From Paenibacillus massiliensis subsp. panacisoli DSM 21345 (lineage in GTDB: Bacteria > Bacillota > Bacilli > Paenibacillales > Paenibacillaceae), in NCBI RefSeq assembly GCF_000426545.1, contig NZ_AUFO01000031.1, positions 1 to 64,000 on the forward strand: a stretch of 64,000 nucleotides of DNA, written 5' to 3'. The translations under genes and the position numbers were made by a program. The stretch's first letter is position 1. Each line of letters opens with the position of its first letter. The notes below the pieces were generated by a model. The model searched no databases and had not been told where the DNA came from. It was given only the letters and a program-made list of their open reading frames with translations. Below, one piece after another: positions 25,895 to 34,094 of this stretch.

Positions 25895-26012
25895 AGAATA
25901 AAATGATCCTCCCTTAAATATATGCAACCGATTTTTTCAAAATCACGCTGTGGTGATTTGATTATACAAAATGGCTTAACTTAGGTCAACTAAGCAATGC
26001 CTATAATGGCGC

Positions 26013-26345
26013 CTATTTCTGTTCATTTAGAATGGGTGTTTCCTCAGGCTTGTACAGTCCATATCTGCTTCTTGCAAGCTCGCCGATGAATTCAGGGTCC
26101 TGAAGTCGATTCACCTCATATTTCAGTTGATTCTCAGCAGCCTGTGCAGCCTGTTGTGCAGCAAGCTTCTGCTGCAGTGCACTATTCTGCTCCTGCATAC
26201 TGAACGACTGAGAGAAAAAGGTGAATATCGTCCACCCGGCAAACAATACTACTGCCGTCAACCAGATCATGATTCGTCTGCGTGCACCAGTGTGCGACTT
26301 GGATGCTGATGAAGATGAAGTTGTGCCGACAGACGAATGTCTCAT
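26013..26345 (-). CDS. divIC: Septum formation initiator DivIC (FtsB-like)
   Basis: Bitopic division protein. It has a short basic Ser/Thr-rich cytoplasmic N-terminus, one transmembrane helix (about 25-44) and an extracytoplasmic coiled coil rich in Gln/Ala (about 50-80), ending in the family motif DPEFIGELARSRYGLYKPEE. It acts with FtsL/DivIB at the septum. Length is 110 aa. ATG at 26345 has a perfect AAGGAGGT. Confidence 0.93.
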   Translation of the reverse strand: MRHSSVGTTSSSSASKSHTGARRRIMIWLTAVVLFAGWTIFTFFSQSFSMQEQNSALQQKLAAQQAAQAAENQLKYEVNRLQDPEFIGELARSRYGLYKPEETPILNEQK

Positions 26346-26379
26346 GGATTGTACCTCCTTCTGCGCATTAGTAATATAA

Positions 26380-26958
26380 TCATGTTCTTGTCCACCATTG
26401 CTGTAGCCAGTTCCATACCCGAAGCAGCCATCGTGGCTTGGGGAATTTGGTCTGAATCAGTACGACCAGCGGACGAATGATCCACCACCCTAGCTTAATG
26501 AAAGGCCGAAGCAGCACAACCATAGCTCGACCGATCAGGATAACCAGTCGCCACAGTCCGATGACTAGCGCTCGCGTCAAGCGATATATCCCCAACAGTG
26601 GCTGTATAATCAATACATTAAATATTCTGCACAGTATATAAATAAACCTGTTGATGACCTCTATTAACATTACCACAAATCGCTGAGTCGTAACACTTAA
26701 CAGCCAAAAATAGAAGCAAACTCCTAAAACTAGTCCTAAAAATACATAAAACCTCAATTGTCCCCTGTTACTCTCATACAGCATGTAGAAAATAAACAGC
26801 GCAGACAGTATCCAATACAGCAGATCCAGGATATGCACCGTCCACCTGGCGAAGCGGAAGCGACCAGACAGCACCCGGTAGCTGTCGAACACGGCTCCCA
26901 TAGCTGCTCCAGATAGGGTCATCCAGATCAAGGTAATCCACTGTGTGTAAGGACTCAT
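26380..26958 (-). CDS. yabQ: Spore cortex biosynthesis protein YabQ
   Basis: A 192-residue membrane protein with about four N-terminal hydrophobic helices (5-110) and a long amphipathic/hydrophobic basic C-terminus. YabQ of B. subtilis is made in the mother cell and is needed for cortex formation. The ATG overlaps the yabP stop by 4 nt (ATGA). The yabP-yabQ-divIC-yabR order is conserved. Confidence 0.88.
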   Translation of the reverse strand: MSPYTQWITLIWMTLSGAAMGAVFDSYRVLSGRFRFARWTVHILDLLYWILSALFIFYMLYESNRGQLRFYVFLGLVLGVCFYFWLLSVTTQRFVVMLIEVINRFIYILCRIFNVLIIQPLLGIYRLTRALVIGLWRLVILIGRAMVVLLRPFIKLGWWIIRPLVVLIQTKFPKPRWLLRVWNWLQQWWTRT

Positions 26959-27239
26959 TTAAATAGCTTGCCGATCAGGCTTTTGTTGCTCTTGGGGCGA
27001 GAACCGGGATCCAGATAGACAATGGAGTTAATCGTGCCCTCGATCGACAAAAGCCCTTCCTCTAGGCTGAGGTTTTTGATATGTAAATTTTGCCCGCGAA
27101 TAGTTAAGTGACCAAGCTCAGTCTGGAGCAAGAATTCCTCGCTGTCAAAGCTCTCTACGTTGCTGACTCCCGTCAGGTCCAGTAGCTTGCGGTTCTGCAT
27201 GTGCAGATCATGCTTTTTCGGCTTGCTGTGTTCCATCAT
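26955..27239 (-). CDS. yabP: Sporulation protein YabP
   Basis: A 94-residue protein of the YabP/YqfC family: HDLHMQNRKLLDLTGVSNVESF, a beta-strand-rich core with LTIRGQNLHIKNLSLEEG, and INSIVYLD. It is needed for normal sporulation in B. subtilis; the mechanism is unknown. ATG at 27239 has AAGGAGG at 10-nt spacing. A sigma-E-like -10 (CATATAAT, minus strand 27299-27306) lies upstream without a good -35, in line with the known mother-cell expression of yabP. Confidence 0.87.
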   Translation of the reverse strand: MMEHSKPKKHDLHMQNRKLLDLTGVSNVESFDSEEFLLQTELGHLTIRGQNLHIKNLSLEEGLLSIEGTINSIVYLDPGSRPKSNKSLIGKLFK

Positions 27240-27375
27240 GGCATGTACCCCTCCTTCTGTTGATAGCTTATGGAAGGGGGGCTGCAAATAGAACCAATAT
27301 TATATGTCGGCTATAATCTTGACGTTTTATAGGGACTGGTAGAACCTAATTCAGCGAACAGGTTTTGCATCAATA

Positions 27376-27429
27376 CGAAAAAGAAGCATTCCTCTTTGTG
27401 CAATGAACTTGCAACGAAGGAATGCTTCT
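27376..27429 (-). terminator. Intrinsic terminator of rqcP
   Basis: On the minus strand GAAGCATTCCT and AGGAATGCTTC enclose a 24-nt loop and are followed by TTTTTCG. It separates hup-rqcP from yabP. Confidence 0.88.
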
Positions 27430-27431
27430 CC

Positions 27432-27710
27432 TTACCAATCGATTCCGTTATCCTTGGCAATCGGTTCTTCTTTAATCAGCGTGTACATCCCTGCCGCCTC
27501 ATCCTTGCGTGTCGTATCCGCAAGTCGTTCCACTCGCACCGTGACCAGCTTCTGTCCAAATTGGACCGTAAGCTCATCACCTACCTTGATGGAGCTGCTG
27601 GGCTTGGCTTCACGACCATTCACCATCACTCGTCCCTGTTCTGAGACGTCCTTGGCAACGGTACGGCGCTTGATGAGCCGGGATACTTTCAGGAATTTAT
27701 CAAGACGCAT
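27432..27710 (-). CDS. rqcP: S4-domain RNA-binding protein RqcP (YabO)
   Basis: An S4 RNA-binding domain fills the N-terminal two thirds (MRLDKFLKVSRLIKRRTVAKDV, VNGREAKPSSSIKVGDEL). RqcP stabilises stalled 50S-peptidyl-tRNA complexes together with RqcH during ribosome quality control and is related to Hsp15. Length is 92 aa. The ATG shares its A with the TAA of hup, so the two are translationally coupled. The Bacillus order mazG-rqcP is interrupted here by hup. Confidence 0.92.
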   Translation of the reverse strand: MRLDKFLKVSRLIKRRTVAKDVSEQGRVMVNGREAKPSSSIKVGDELTVQFGQKLVTVRVERLADTTRKDEAAGMYTLIKEEPIAKDNGIDW

Positions 27711-27982
27711 TAATTCACTGCTTCTTTAAGCTTGTTACCAGCTTTGAATGCAGGAACCGTGGATTCAGGAATTTCGATGGTGTTACCCGTTTGTGGGTTA
27801 CGGCCTGTACGACCAGCACGTTTGCGAGTCTCGAATGTGCCAAAGCCAATCAATTGAACTTTGTCACCGCTTGCGAGCGCGTCTGTAATTTCTCCAAGAA
27901 AACCGTTCAGTACGGTTTCAACATCACGTTTAGTCAGTCCGCTTTTGCTGGAAATGTTGTTGATCAGATCTGTCTTGTTCAT
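27710..27982 (-). CDS. hup: HU-family nucleoid protein
   Basis: A 90-residue histone-like dimeric DNA-bending protein. The core GFGTFETRKRAGRTGRNPQTG contains the DNA-gripping arm, followed by IPESTVPAFKAGNKLKEAV. ATG at 27982 has AGGAGG at 10 nt. Its own consensus promoter lies about 200 nt upstream, giving an unusually long structured leader. In B. subtilis the HU gene (hbs) is elsewhere, so its insertion between mazG and rqcP is a lineage feature. Confidence 0.96.
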   Translation of the reverse strand: MNKTDLINNISSKSGLTKRDVETVLNGFLGEITDALASGDKVQLIGFGTFETRKRAGRTGRNPQTGNTIEIPESTVPAFKAGNKLKEAVN

Positions 27983-28184
27983 AGATTAAGAGCCTCCTAG
28001 AATTAAAAAGAAATAGATTCAGCCTGGTAGCAGGTTGTACGTCTTCCCTGTCGGGAGGATTTCCAAACCAAGCCTGCTTGGAACCTTGTAAACTGAACAA
28101 TCGGCAGCCTGGGATACGTCCAGGAGCACTGAATGTTTAGAATTACTAAGATCAAGTATTCTTGATGTCTTACCGAATTCCTGC
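27983..28184 (-). other. Structured 5' leader of the hup transcript
   Basis: About 200 nt separate the predicted start from the hup ATG. The transcript contains several inverted repeats: ATCAAG/CTTGAT (near 28151-28166), CCTGG/CCAGG (near 28108-28124), CCAAG/CTTGG (near 28071-28084) and CCTG/CAGG followed by a T-rich run near 28010-28032. No known riboswitch class is recognised. The only long reading frame in it starts upstream of the predicted transcript and looks non-coding. Confidence 0.45.
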
Positions 28185-28190
28185 AACACG

Positions 28191-28219
28191 ATATTACTTT
28201 TTTTTACGAGACGGGTCAA
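28191..28219 (-). promoter_or_regulatory. hup promoter (sigma-A)
   Basis: On the minus strand TTGACC (28214-28219), 17 bp, TAATAT (28191-28196). Confidence 0.8.
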
Positions 28220-28292
28220 CAATAGCGTATTTTTTTAGGTATTTTTCAGTATATCCGTTCCCATCTTTTACATACATTGATAGCTAACGCCG

Positions 28293-29795
28293 CTAATTGT
28301 CAGATGACAGAGCCCGCTTTGCTTCCTCCCAATAACGGTCCATTTCCTCCAGTGTGCTTCGCTGAGGAGTCTTTCCCTGCTCCTGCAGACGGCGCTCAAT
28401 ATAGCGGAATCGTTGGGTGAATTTGAGGTTCGTACGTGCCAGTGCCTCCTCCGGATCGGCGTCTATGAACCTTGAAGCATTTACTGCAGCGAACAGCAGA
28501 TCGCCAAGCTCCAGCATCTGCTCTTCAGCAGTCTGCCCTTCCTGCACCGCTCCCCGCAGTTCTTCCAGTTCTTCTCTTATTTTGGAAAAAACATCCTCAA
28601 TTTGCTCCCAATCAAAGCCGACCTTTGCCGCTTTCTTCTGCAGCTTATAGGACTTCATCAAGGCAGGGAGGTCCTTAGGAATGCCATCCAGTAACGAGGC
28701 CTCCTGTACATCTGTTCCCTTCAGTCGCTTCTCCTCAGCCTTCATTTGCTCCCAGCTCTGCAAGGCCTCTTCAGCATTGTCCGCGGTCTGCTCGCCAAAA
28801 ACATGCGGATGGCGGAAGATTAGCTTGTCGTGTAGACCTGCAATTACGTCATATACACTGAAGGTTCCCACTTCCTCCTCCATCTGGGCATGAAGAAGAA
28901 TCTGCAGCAATAGATCGCCAAGCTCCTCCTTCATGTGCTCTGGATCATCCTCATCGATCGTCTCCAGTACTTCATACGTCTCTTCGATCAGGTTTTTGCG
29001 AATGGAAGTATGTGTCTGCTCTCGATCCCAAGGGCACCCCTCAGGGCTCCGCAGGATGTCCACAATCTCGTGCAGTCGCTCAAAGGAATGTCTCCGCAGA
29101 AACGTATCCTCACTCCGTGGAATGAAGACAACCGACAGATTGCCATATCCCTGCACCCGATCCAACTCGTACAGTGGTATTCTGTGGATCTGCTCCTCAC
29201 CGCTTACACCAAGGGCGTGTCCCACGATGACTGGATAATCATCCGGATAACGCTCCATAAGGCATAGTTTGACGTCTGAGGCGGTGAAGCTGTCATAGAC
29301 CTGTCCAATCAGCGTATGTAGACGCGGCTGAAGCCAGCTGGCATCCATACTGCCTGCGTCCAGAAGCTGGAACCCTTCAATCGGGTCAAAGCCGAGTCTC
29401 ACGAAGGCTTCGTCCAAGAAGCTCTCCCCACCCAGAACATGCAGCTCAATACCTTGAGCCGGACAACGCTCTCTCAGTAGCTGTACAGCCGCCTCCGCCA
29501 CCATCGGATGACCAGGAACAGCATAGACGATGCTGCTACCCTCAGCCCCTTGTGAGGCTTGTGTGATTAAGCGCTGTGCTATCTCCTCATATACCTCAGG
29601 GAAAGAATCCTTGGCCTCATAGACGTCGTCAAAGGATTCAGACTTAATGTTGTAGTCTTCCAGAACGGCGGTCACCGGGTGCTCCTTGGTACGGAGATAC
29701 AGGGTATCCGCTTGTTTCAGTCGATTCAGGATGCCGATCGTAAGCTGGTCAGGGTCACCTGAGCCAAGACCGACTATTGTCAGGGTACTGCTCAT
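28293..29795 (-). CDS. mazG: Fusion of tetrapyrrole-methylase-like domain and MazG NTP pyrophosphohydrolase (YabN)
   Basis: Residues 1-220 form a SAM-dependent methylase fold (LTIVGLGSGDPDQLT, YAVPGHPMVAEAA). Residues 235-495 carry two MazG helical units with EGCPWDREQTH, EETYEVLETI and EELGDLLLQ, which hydrolyse (d)NTPs to monophosphates and probably clean the nucleotide pool. Length is 500 aa. This fusion is standard in Bacillales, although the methylase substrate is unknown. ATG at 29795 has AGGAGG at 7 nt; an ATG two codons earlier is too close. Confidence 0.94.
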   Translation of the reverse strand: MSSTLTIVGLGSGDPDQLTIGILNRLKQADTLYLRTKEHPVTAVLEDYNIKSESFDDVYEAKDSFPEVYEEIAQRLITQASQGAEGSSIVYAVPGHPMVAEAAVQLLRERCPAQGIELHVLGGESFLDEAFVRLGFDPIEGFQLLDAGSMDASWLQPRLHTLIGQVYDSFTASDVKLCLMERYPDDYPVIVGHALGVSGEEQIHRIPLYELDRVQGYGNLSVVFIPRSEDTFLRRHSFERLHEIVDILRSPEGCPWDREQTHTSIRKNLIEETYEVLETIDEDDPEHMKEELGDLLLQILLHAQMEEEVGTFSVYDVIAGLHDKLIFRHPHVFGEQTADNAEEALQSWEQMKAEEKRLKGTDVQEASLLDGIPKDLPALMKSYKLQKKAAKVGFDWEQIEDVFSKIREELEELRGAVQEGQTAEEQMLELGDLLFAAVNASRFIDADPEEALARTNLKFTQRFRYIERRLQEQGKTPQRSTLEEMDRYWEEAKRALSSDN

Positions 29796-29909
29796 GGCCA
29801 TCCTCCTATTCGCCTAAGCAATTTTTAGCTGAGCATGTTACATAAAACCAAAGAACGTAGTCAGCAGGATATTGATCGAAACGATTTTATCCATCCATAT
29901 TTTGTATTG

Positions 29910-29952
29910 AAAAAATGACTGAAATCGAAAGGCTAAGCTAAATATTTCAGTC
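29910..29952 (-). terminator. Probable intrinsic terminator of yabM
   Basis: On the minus strand GACTGAAAT and ATTTCAGTC (9 bp perfect) enclose an 18-nt loop and are followed by ATTTTTT. The rest of 29796-30087 shows nothing further apart from a weak TAAAAT -10 candidate for mazG. Confidence 0.7.
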
Positions 29953-30087
29953 GTATAAAAGGCTTTGCATATCATCAAGTATCACGTCTGAAACAGAACT
30001 CGTGTGACTATTATCTTACCACATGTGGCTTCAAGCTTGTCTTGCATCGCCTTTAAGCCTTTCATTGGCTGAGGCGGGTGACCAGCC

Positions 30088-31941
30088 TCAGCTCAGCATC
30101 CGCAGGCCGCGCAGCAGCTTCACCAGCGGAGAGCCGAGCTTCGGCAGCTGCAGAAGCTCAGCCTCGGTCAGTAGCCGCAATCGAACAGCGGCTAGCATGA
30201 ACCCGGCGGTGCCTGCGGCTACGCCCAGCAGGCTCTTCGCCATCGCGGCCGTTCGGCTGTCGGCCGCATAGCCCAGGGCACCCAGCGCTGCGCCGGTGCC
30301 CCAGGAGACCGAGGCCGCCGCGAGCACCATGGCGGCCAGCATGACCGCCGGCTTCAGCACACCGGCGGACCAAGACGTACGCAGCCCAGCCAGGCGGGCC
30401 AGCTGCGCAGTGTTGAGCGCAGCCGCCAGCGTATAGGCGGCTGCGCCTGCAATGGCGGCGCCTGTCGTACCCCAGATGGGCACGAGCAGCACATTCAGCG
30501 CCGCCTTCACCGCGGCGGCGGCCAGCAGGTGCAGCGCCGGCGCACGGACGGCACCCAGCCCTTGCAGCAGCGCCGCCGAGATGATGCTGGCTGTCCCGCC
30601 GGCTGCGGACAGCGCGAGCCAGCTCATGACATCGCTGCCCGTGGCATCCTTGTACAGCATCTGGTTAATGGGCTCTGCCAGGATAGCCAGACCCGCCGCA
30701 GCAGCCAAGCCGAGCAGCCAGGACCAGCGCAGCGCCAGACCGCTCTGACGTCGGATCAGCTTATCATCACCCCTGAATTTGGCCTCGGCCAAGGCCGGGA
30801 TGAACAACGCCGTCAGGCTTGTCGCCAGCATCATGACCAGCTGTACCAGAGGCAGACCCCGATTATAGATACCGAAGGCAACCATAACCTCCGCTTCTCC
30901 CAATCCCTCCTGCTTGAGCAGACGCGGGACCGTGAATGTATCAACCATCAAGATGAGCGGAATCGCAAGGCTACCTAGGCATACGGGGAGCGCATAGCGC
31001 ATTAGTGACCGCAGAAGCTTGAGGGCCCCTGGCCGGGACAACTCTGATCCAGGCAGCTTCTCAATTTGTTCATACTCTGGCTGAGCATAGCCACGCTCTC
31101 CGAACCTCGATACGCGCCCTCTGAGCCCTGCATGCCCTCTGGTTCCCGATACGTTCTCTTGAGCAGCCTTATCCATATCCCTATCAGAGTGGCCTGTACG
31201 CTCTGACTGATACTTATGCTTGTCAGCTAACCCCACTTCTGAGGTAGCCGCCACCTCCGGCGAATAAGGTGGTCTCGTCGTACGAGAACGGCCATGACTG
31301 ACCCGCAACCAGTAGAACAGCATAATACAGAGGCCTGCAGCGCCGCCAGCCGCAGAGCCCAGCATGGCTCCAGCTGCAATCCAGTCCGGGGAGAAGCCCT
31401 GACCGATCATATACAGCAGCAGCACAATCATCACTGTCACGCGGATCAATTGCTCCGTCACCTGAGACACAGCAGTAGGGATCATATTCTGCAGTCCCTG
31501 AAAATATCCACGCATCGCAGCCATGATCGGGATGAACAGGCAAGCTGCCGAAGCCGCCCGAATGGAAGGAATGACGTGTGCATTATCAATCCATTTACCC
31601 AGGAGTGGAGCAGACACATACGTCAGCATTCCCAGGACCAGACCGATTGTACCTAACACCATGTAAGCTAGTCTGGCTACCCTTTTCCCTCCTTGCTCGT
31701 CCCCGGCTGCTTCGTATTCTGCTACGAACTTGGAGATGGCTACCGGGAAGCCAGCAGCAGCTATGGTAATCAGCACGGTATAGAACGGATAGACCGTATT
31801 GTAAATGCCAAATACTCCATCGCCGCCAATATTCTGCAAGGGAATCTTCTGCAGTGCACCGATGAGCTTGGTGACTATGGCAGCCACTGTCAAAATCAGC
31901 GCTCCTTGCAGCAGCTTTCCTGCCTTATCGTTCTTGCCCAT
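30088..31941 (-). CDS. yabM: MATE/MVF-superfamily lipid-linked flippase (YabM; SpoVB/MurJ-like)
   Basis: A polytopic protein with about 12-14 hydrophobic helices, related to SpoVB, MurJ and YtgP of the MOP exporter superfamily. It probably moves a lipid-linked glycan or peptidoglycan precursor across the membrane. The N-terminal block KLIGALQKIPLQNIGGDGVFGIYN is family-typical. Residues about 214-303 are a polar charged loop not typical of the family. The C-terminal 200 residues are very alanine-rich and G+C-rich. Length is 617 aa. It lies between spoVT and mazG as in B. subtilis. A TATAAT without a good -35 lies at 32116-32121. Confidence 0.85.
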   Translation of the reverse strand: MGKNDKAGKLLQGALILTVAAIVTKLIGALQKIPLQNIGGDGVFGIYNTVYPFYTVLITIAAAGFPVAISKFVAEYEAAGDEQGGKRVARLAYMVLGTIGLVLGMLTYVSAPLLGKWIDNAHVIPSIRAASAACLFIPIMAAMRGYFQGLQNMIPTAVSQVTEQLIRVTVMIVLLLYMIGQGFSPDWIAAGAMLGSAAGGAAGLCIMLFYWLRVSHGRSRTTRPPYSPEVAATSEVGLADKHKYQSERTGHSDRDMDKAAQENVSGTRGHAGLRGRVSRFGERGYAQPEYEQIEKLPGSELSRPGALKLLRSLMRYALPVCLGSLAIPLILMVDTFTVPRLLKQEGLGEAEVMVAFGIYNRGLPLVQLVMMLATSLTALFIPALAEAKFRGDDKLIRRQSGLALRWSWLLGLAAAAGLAILAEPINQMLYKDATGSDVMSWLALSAAGGTASIISAALLQGLGAVRAPALHLLAAAAVKAALNVLLVPIWGTTGAAIAGAAAYTLAAALNTAQLARLAGLRTSWSAGVLKPAVMLAAMVLAAASVSWGTGAALGALGYAADSRTAAMAKSLLGVAAGTAGFMLAAVRLRLLTEAELLQLPKLGSPLVKLLRGLRMLS

Positions 31942-32140
31942 GACGGCCTCCTACTTGCAAGGTTATAACTGAACTTTGCATGAATATACCCTGCTCATAC
32001 TCTGGATTTTGCTTCCTAGCCTGTTGCACTTTTCTTAGCCATCCATTTCTATGCTTGTCGTACTATGTAAGAATCACAATCGCTACTGTCCCTAACTAGC
32101 AGCTACACCCCTCTTATTATAGCGTCTTCCGTAGACATAC

Positions 32141-32172
32141 AAAACTCCCGAAAGACTAGAGGCCTCCGGGAG
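32141..32172 (-). terminator. Intrinsic terminator of spoVT
   Basis: On the minus strand CTCCCG and CGGGAG enclose a 16-nt loop and are followed by TTTTG. The T-tract is short. Confidence 0.65.
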
Positions 32173-32193
32173 CGCTACAGTTGCTTCATTTTG

Positions 32194-32736
32194 TTATTGT
32201 TCCATCTGCTTGCCAAGGAATGCAGCAGCTGTCTCTGCCATTTTGGTCTCCATCTGTGCCATGGTCACATTCTCGTCCTTATTAAGCAGGATTACGGCTC
32301 CAATGGGGTCACCCCCGGAAATAATCGGCGCTGCCACAAATGACGAGATCTGCTCCGTGTTATCCTTCGCGATCTCATAGGCGCCAGCTGAGGTCTCCAG
32401 CAGCGTCTTGCGATTCTCCATGCATTCCTCAATTAGCGTACTTATGGACTTGTCCAGGTATTCCTTCTTGGATCCACCAGCAACGGCAATGAAGCTGTCA
32501 CGGTCTGATATCATCGTAATATGACCTGTACTTTCGTACAATGATTCCGCATACTCCTTCGCAAAATCACCCAGTTCTCCAATTGGCGAATACTTCTTCA
32601 GAATTACTTCTCCATCCCGATCCACGAAAATCTCGAGCGGATCTCCTTCGCGGATACGCAGTGTTCTGCGAATCTCCTTCGGAATGACTACCCGACCCAA
32701 ATCGTCTATGCGTCGAACAATGCCAGTAGCTTTCAT
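32194..32736 (-). CDS. spoVT: Stage V sporulation transcription regulator SpoVT
   Basis: An AbrB-type swapped-hairpin DNA-binding domain (MKATGIVRRIDDLGRVVIP, EIRRTLRIREGDPLEIF) is followed by a GAF-like C-terminal domain (about 56-180). It modulates sigma-G-dependent genes in the forespore. ATG at 32736 matches the conserved N-terminus of the family; an ATG two codons upstream is closer to AGTGGGG. Length is 180 aa. A sigma-G-type promoter lies upstream. Confidence 0.95.
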   Translation of the reverse strand: MKATGIVRRIDDLGRVVIPKEIRRTLRIREGDPLEIFVDRDGEVILKKYSPIGELGDFAKEYAESLYESTGHITMISDRDSFIAVAGGSKKEYLDKSISTLIEECMENRKTLLETSAGAYEIAKDNTEQISSFVAAPIISGGDPIGAVILLNKDENVTMAQMETKMAETAAAFLGKQMEQ

Positions 32737-32813
32737 GTACATGTTGCCCCACTTTCTAGGAAGATTAATTACTACGGCCCTGCCTCAAAACGGTAATTAT
32801 TGAAGTCTAACCA

Positions 32814-32844
32814 TAGTATTCATCCGCTCCCAATTCATTATACA
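32814..32844 (-). promoter_or_regulatory. spoVT promoter, sigma-G type
   Basis: On the minus strand TGTATA (32839-32844), 18 bp, AATACTA (32814-32820). This compares with the sigma-G consensus TGAATA-N17/18-CATACTA. B. subtilis spoVT is known to be sigma-G dependent. Confidence 0.6.
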
Positions 32845-32873
32845 TGCGATTCAAGAACTGGCCCCGAATAGGA

Positions 32874-32897
32874 AAAGGCGCGGGTTTCCGCGCCTTT
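32874..32897 (-). terminator. Intrinsic terminator of prsA
   Basis: AAAGGCGCGGAAACCCGCGCCTTTTCC on the minus strand forms a tight GC stem; the symmetry allows bidirectional action. Confidence 0.8.
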
Positions 32898-32957
32898 CTT
32901 GTCCAAATGATCACCAGGTGTGGTTGCTAGGTGTTGCGTAGACCTACCGAGTGGGTA

Positions 32958-34094
32958 TTATTTCCCTTCTGTTGCATCCTTAGCACCATCATTGGCTGCA
33001 TTGCTTCCATCCGTCGCGTTGCCGCCTGCACCTGCATCACCAGGTTTATTCTCGGTGCTGCCTTCAGGAGTAGTAGCACCACTGTTCTCTGGCTGCCCCT
33101 CAGTTCCTTCTGCTGCCGGAGCCTTAGGAAGATCGATGCTCTTGATTTTTCCTTCCAGTTCGGTGCTCATGAAGTTCGTGATCGTGTCAGAAGCCAGCTT
33201 GTTCTTCAGACCATCTTTCTGCTCTGCAGTCAGCTTGTCGAAGCTCGCCTCATTCCGGGATTCCACCTTGATGATGTGGTAGCCGTACTCTGTCTCTACT
33301 GGCTCACCGATCTCGCCCACTTTTTGTGTCTTAGCTGCTTCCTTGAAGGCCTCTACCCATTGTCCCACTGGCGAATTTTCATACAATCCGCCGTTCTCAG
33401 CAGAGCCTGGGTCCTCAGAGTATTTCTTGGCAATCTCCGCAAAGTCTGCCCCATTATCGAGCTTGTCCTTCACTTCTTTTGCCAGCTTGAGCGCTTCTTC
33501 CTTCGGACGCTCTTTATTGGTCTTCGGATCTGTGAAATTAATCAGTACATGGCGCACAGATGCAGTTGTGAACTGGTCGATGTTGGTCTCGAATTCCTTT
33601 TTCACCTGCTCGTCCGTCACCTTGTTCGTCTCACTCTTGATTACAGTCATGATCCGTGTCATATAATTCTTCACATCTTGCTCGCTCAGCTTCTGATCCG
33701 TCAGCATCTTCTGGAATTGCTCTTCACCGACCGAATTTTTGAAATTCGCGAACTGCTCTTCCGCGCTCTTGGCTCCATCCTGCTGCGCTTTTTCATCTGC
33801 TTGACCTGCAAGATACTTATACGCAATCTCTTGCTTCACGATAGTCTCGCGGAACTCATCCATAGCCAGCATTTGTTCATACTCTGGATACAGCATCTTC
33901 ATCATGCCCAGCTCCAGATTGAATTCATTTTCGGTAATTTGACCACCGTCATAAGTGGCAACCACCTTGCTGTTATCCTGCTGCTCCTGTGTCTGATCAC
34001 CCTTCTGTCCACAAGCAGCTAGCAGCGATACCGCCGCTACTACTGCAAGCGTCAGCAGCAACGTCCTCCAGGATTTCAGTCTATTTGACAACAT
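32958..34094 (-). CDS. prsA: PrsA-like foldase lipoprotein
   Basis: Extracytoplasmic peptidyl-prolyl isomerase that helps secreted proteins fold. A lipoprotein signal peptide ends in LAAC (Cys28). A SurA-like helical region is followed by a parvulin domain (about 178-275: ASVRHVLINF, GLYENSPVGQWVEAFK, TEYGYHIIKV). The last 55 residues are a low-complexity Gly/Asn/Glu/Thr tail. Length is 378 aa. ATG at 34094 has AAAGGGGG at 9 nt and lies 14 nt inside mfd, so the genes are coupled. Confidence 0.9.
   Translation of the reverse strand: MLSNRLKSWRTLLLTLAVVAAVSLLAACGQKGDQTQEQQDNSKVVATYDGGQITENEFNLELGMMKMLYPEYEQMLAMDEFRETIVKQEIAYKYLAGQADEKAQQDGAKSAEEQFANFKNSVGEEQFQKMLTDQKLSEQDVKNYMTRIMTVIKSETNKVTDEQVKKEFETNIDQFTTASVRHVLINFTDPKTNKERPKEEALKLAKEVKDKLDNGADFAEIAKKYSEDPGSAENGGLYENSPVGQWVEAFKEAAKTQKVGEIGEPVETEYGYHIIKVESRNEASFDKLTAEQKDGLKNKLASDTITNFMSTELEGKIKSIDLPKAPAAEGTEGQPENSGATTPEGSTENKPGDAGAGGNATDGSNAANDGAKDATEGK

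Noticed and set aside
28019..28222. 67-codon minus-strand frame in the hup leader
   Set aside because: Its TTG start lies upstream of the predicted transcription start, and it lacks a ribosome-binding site.
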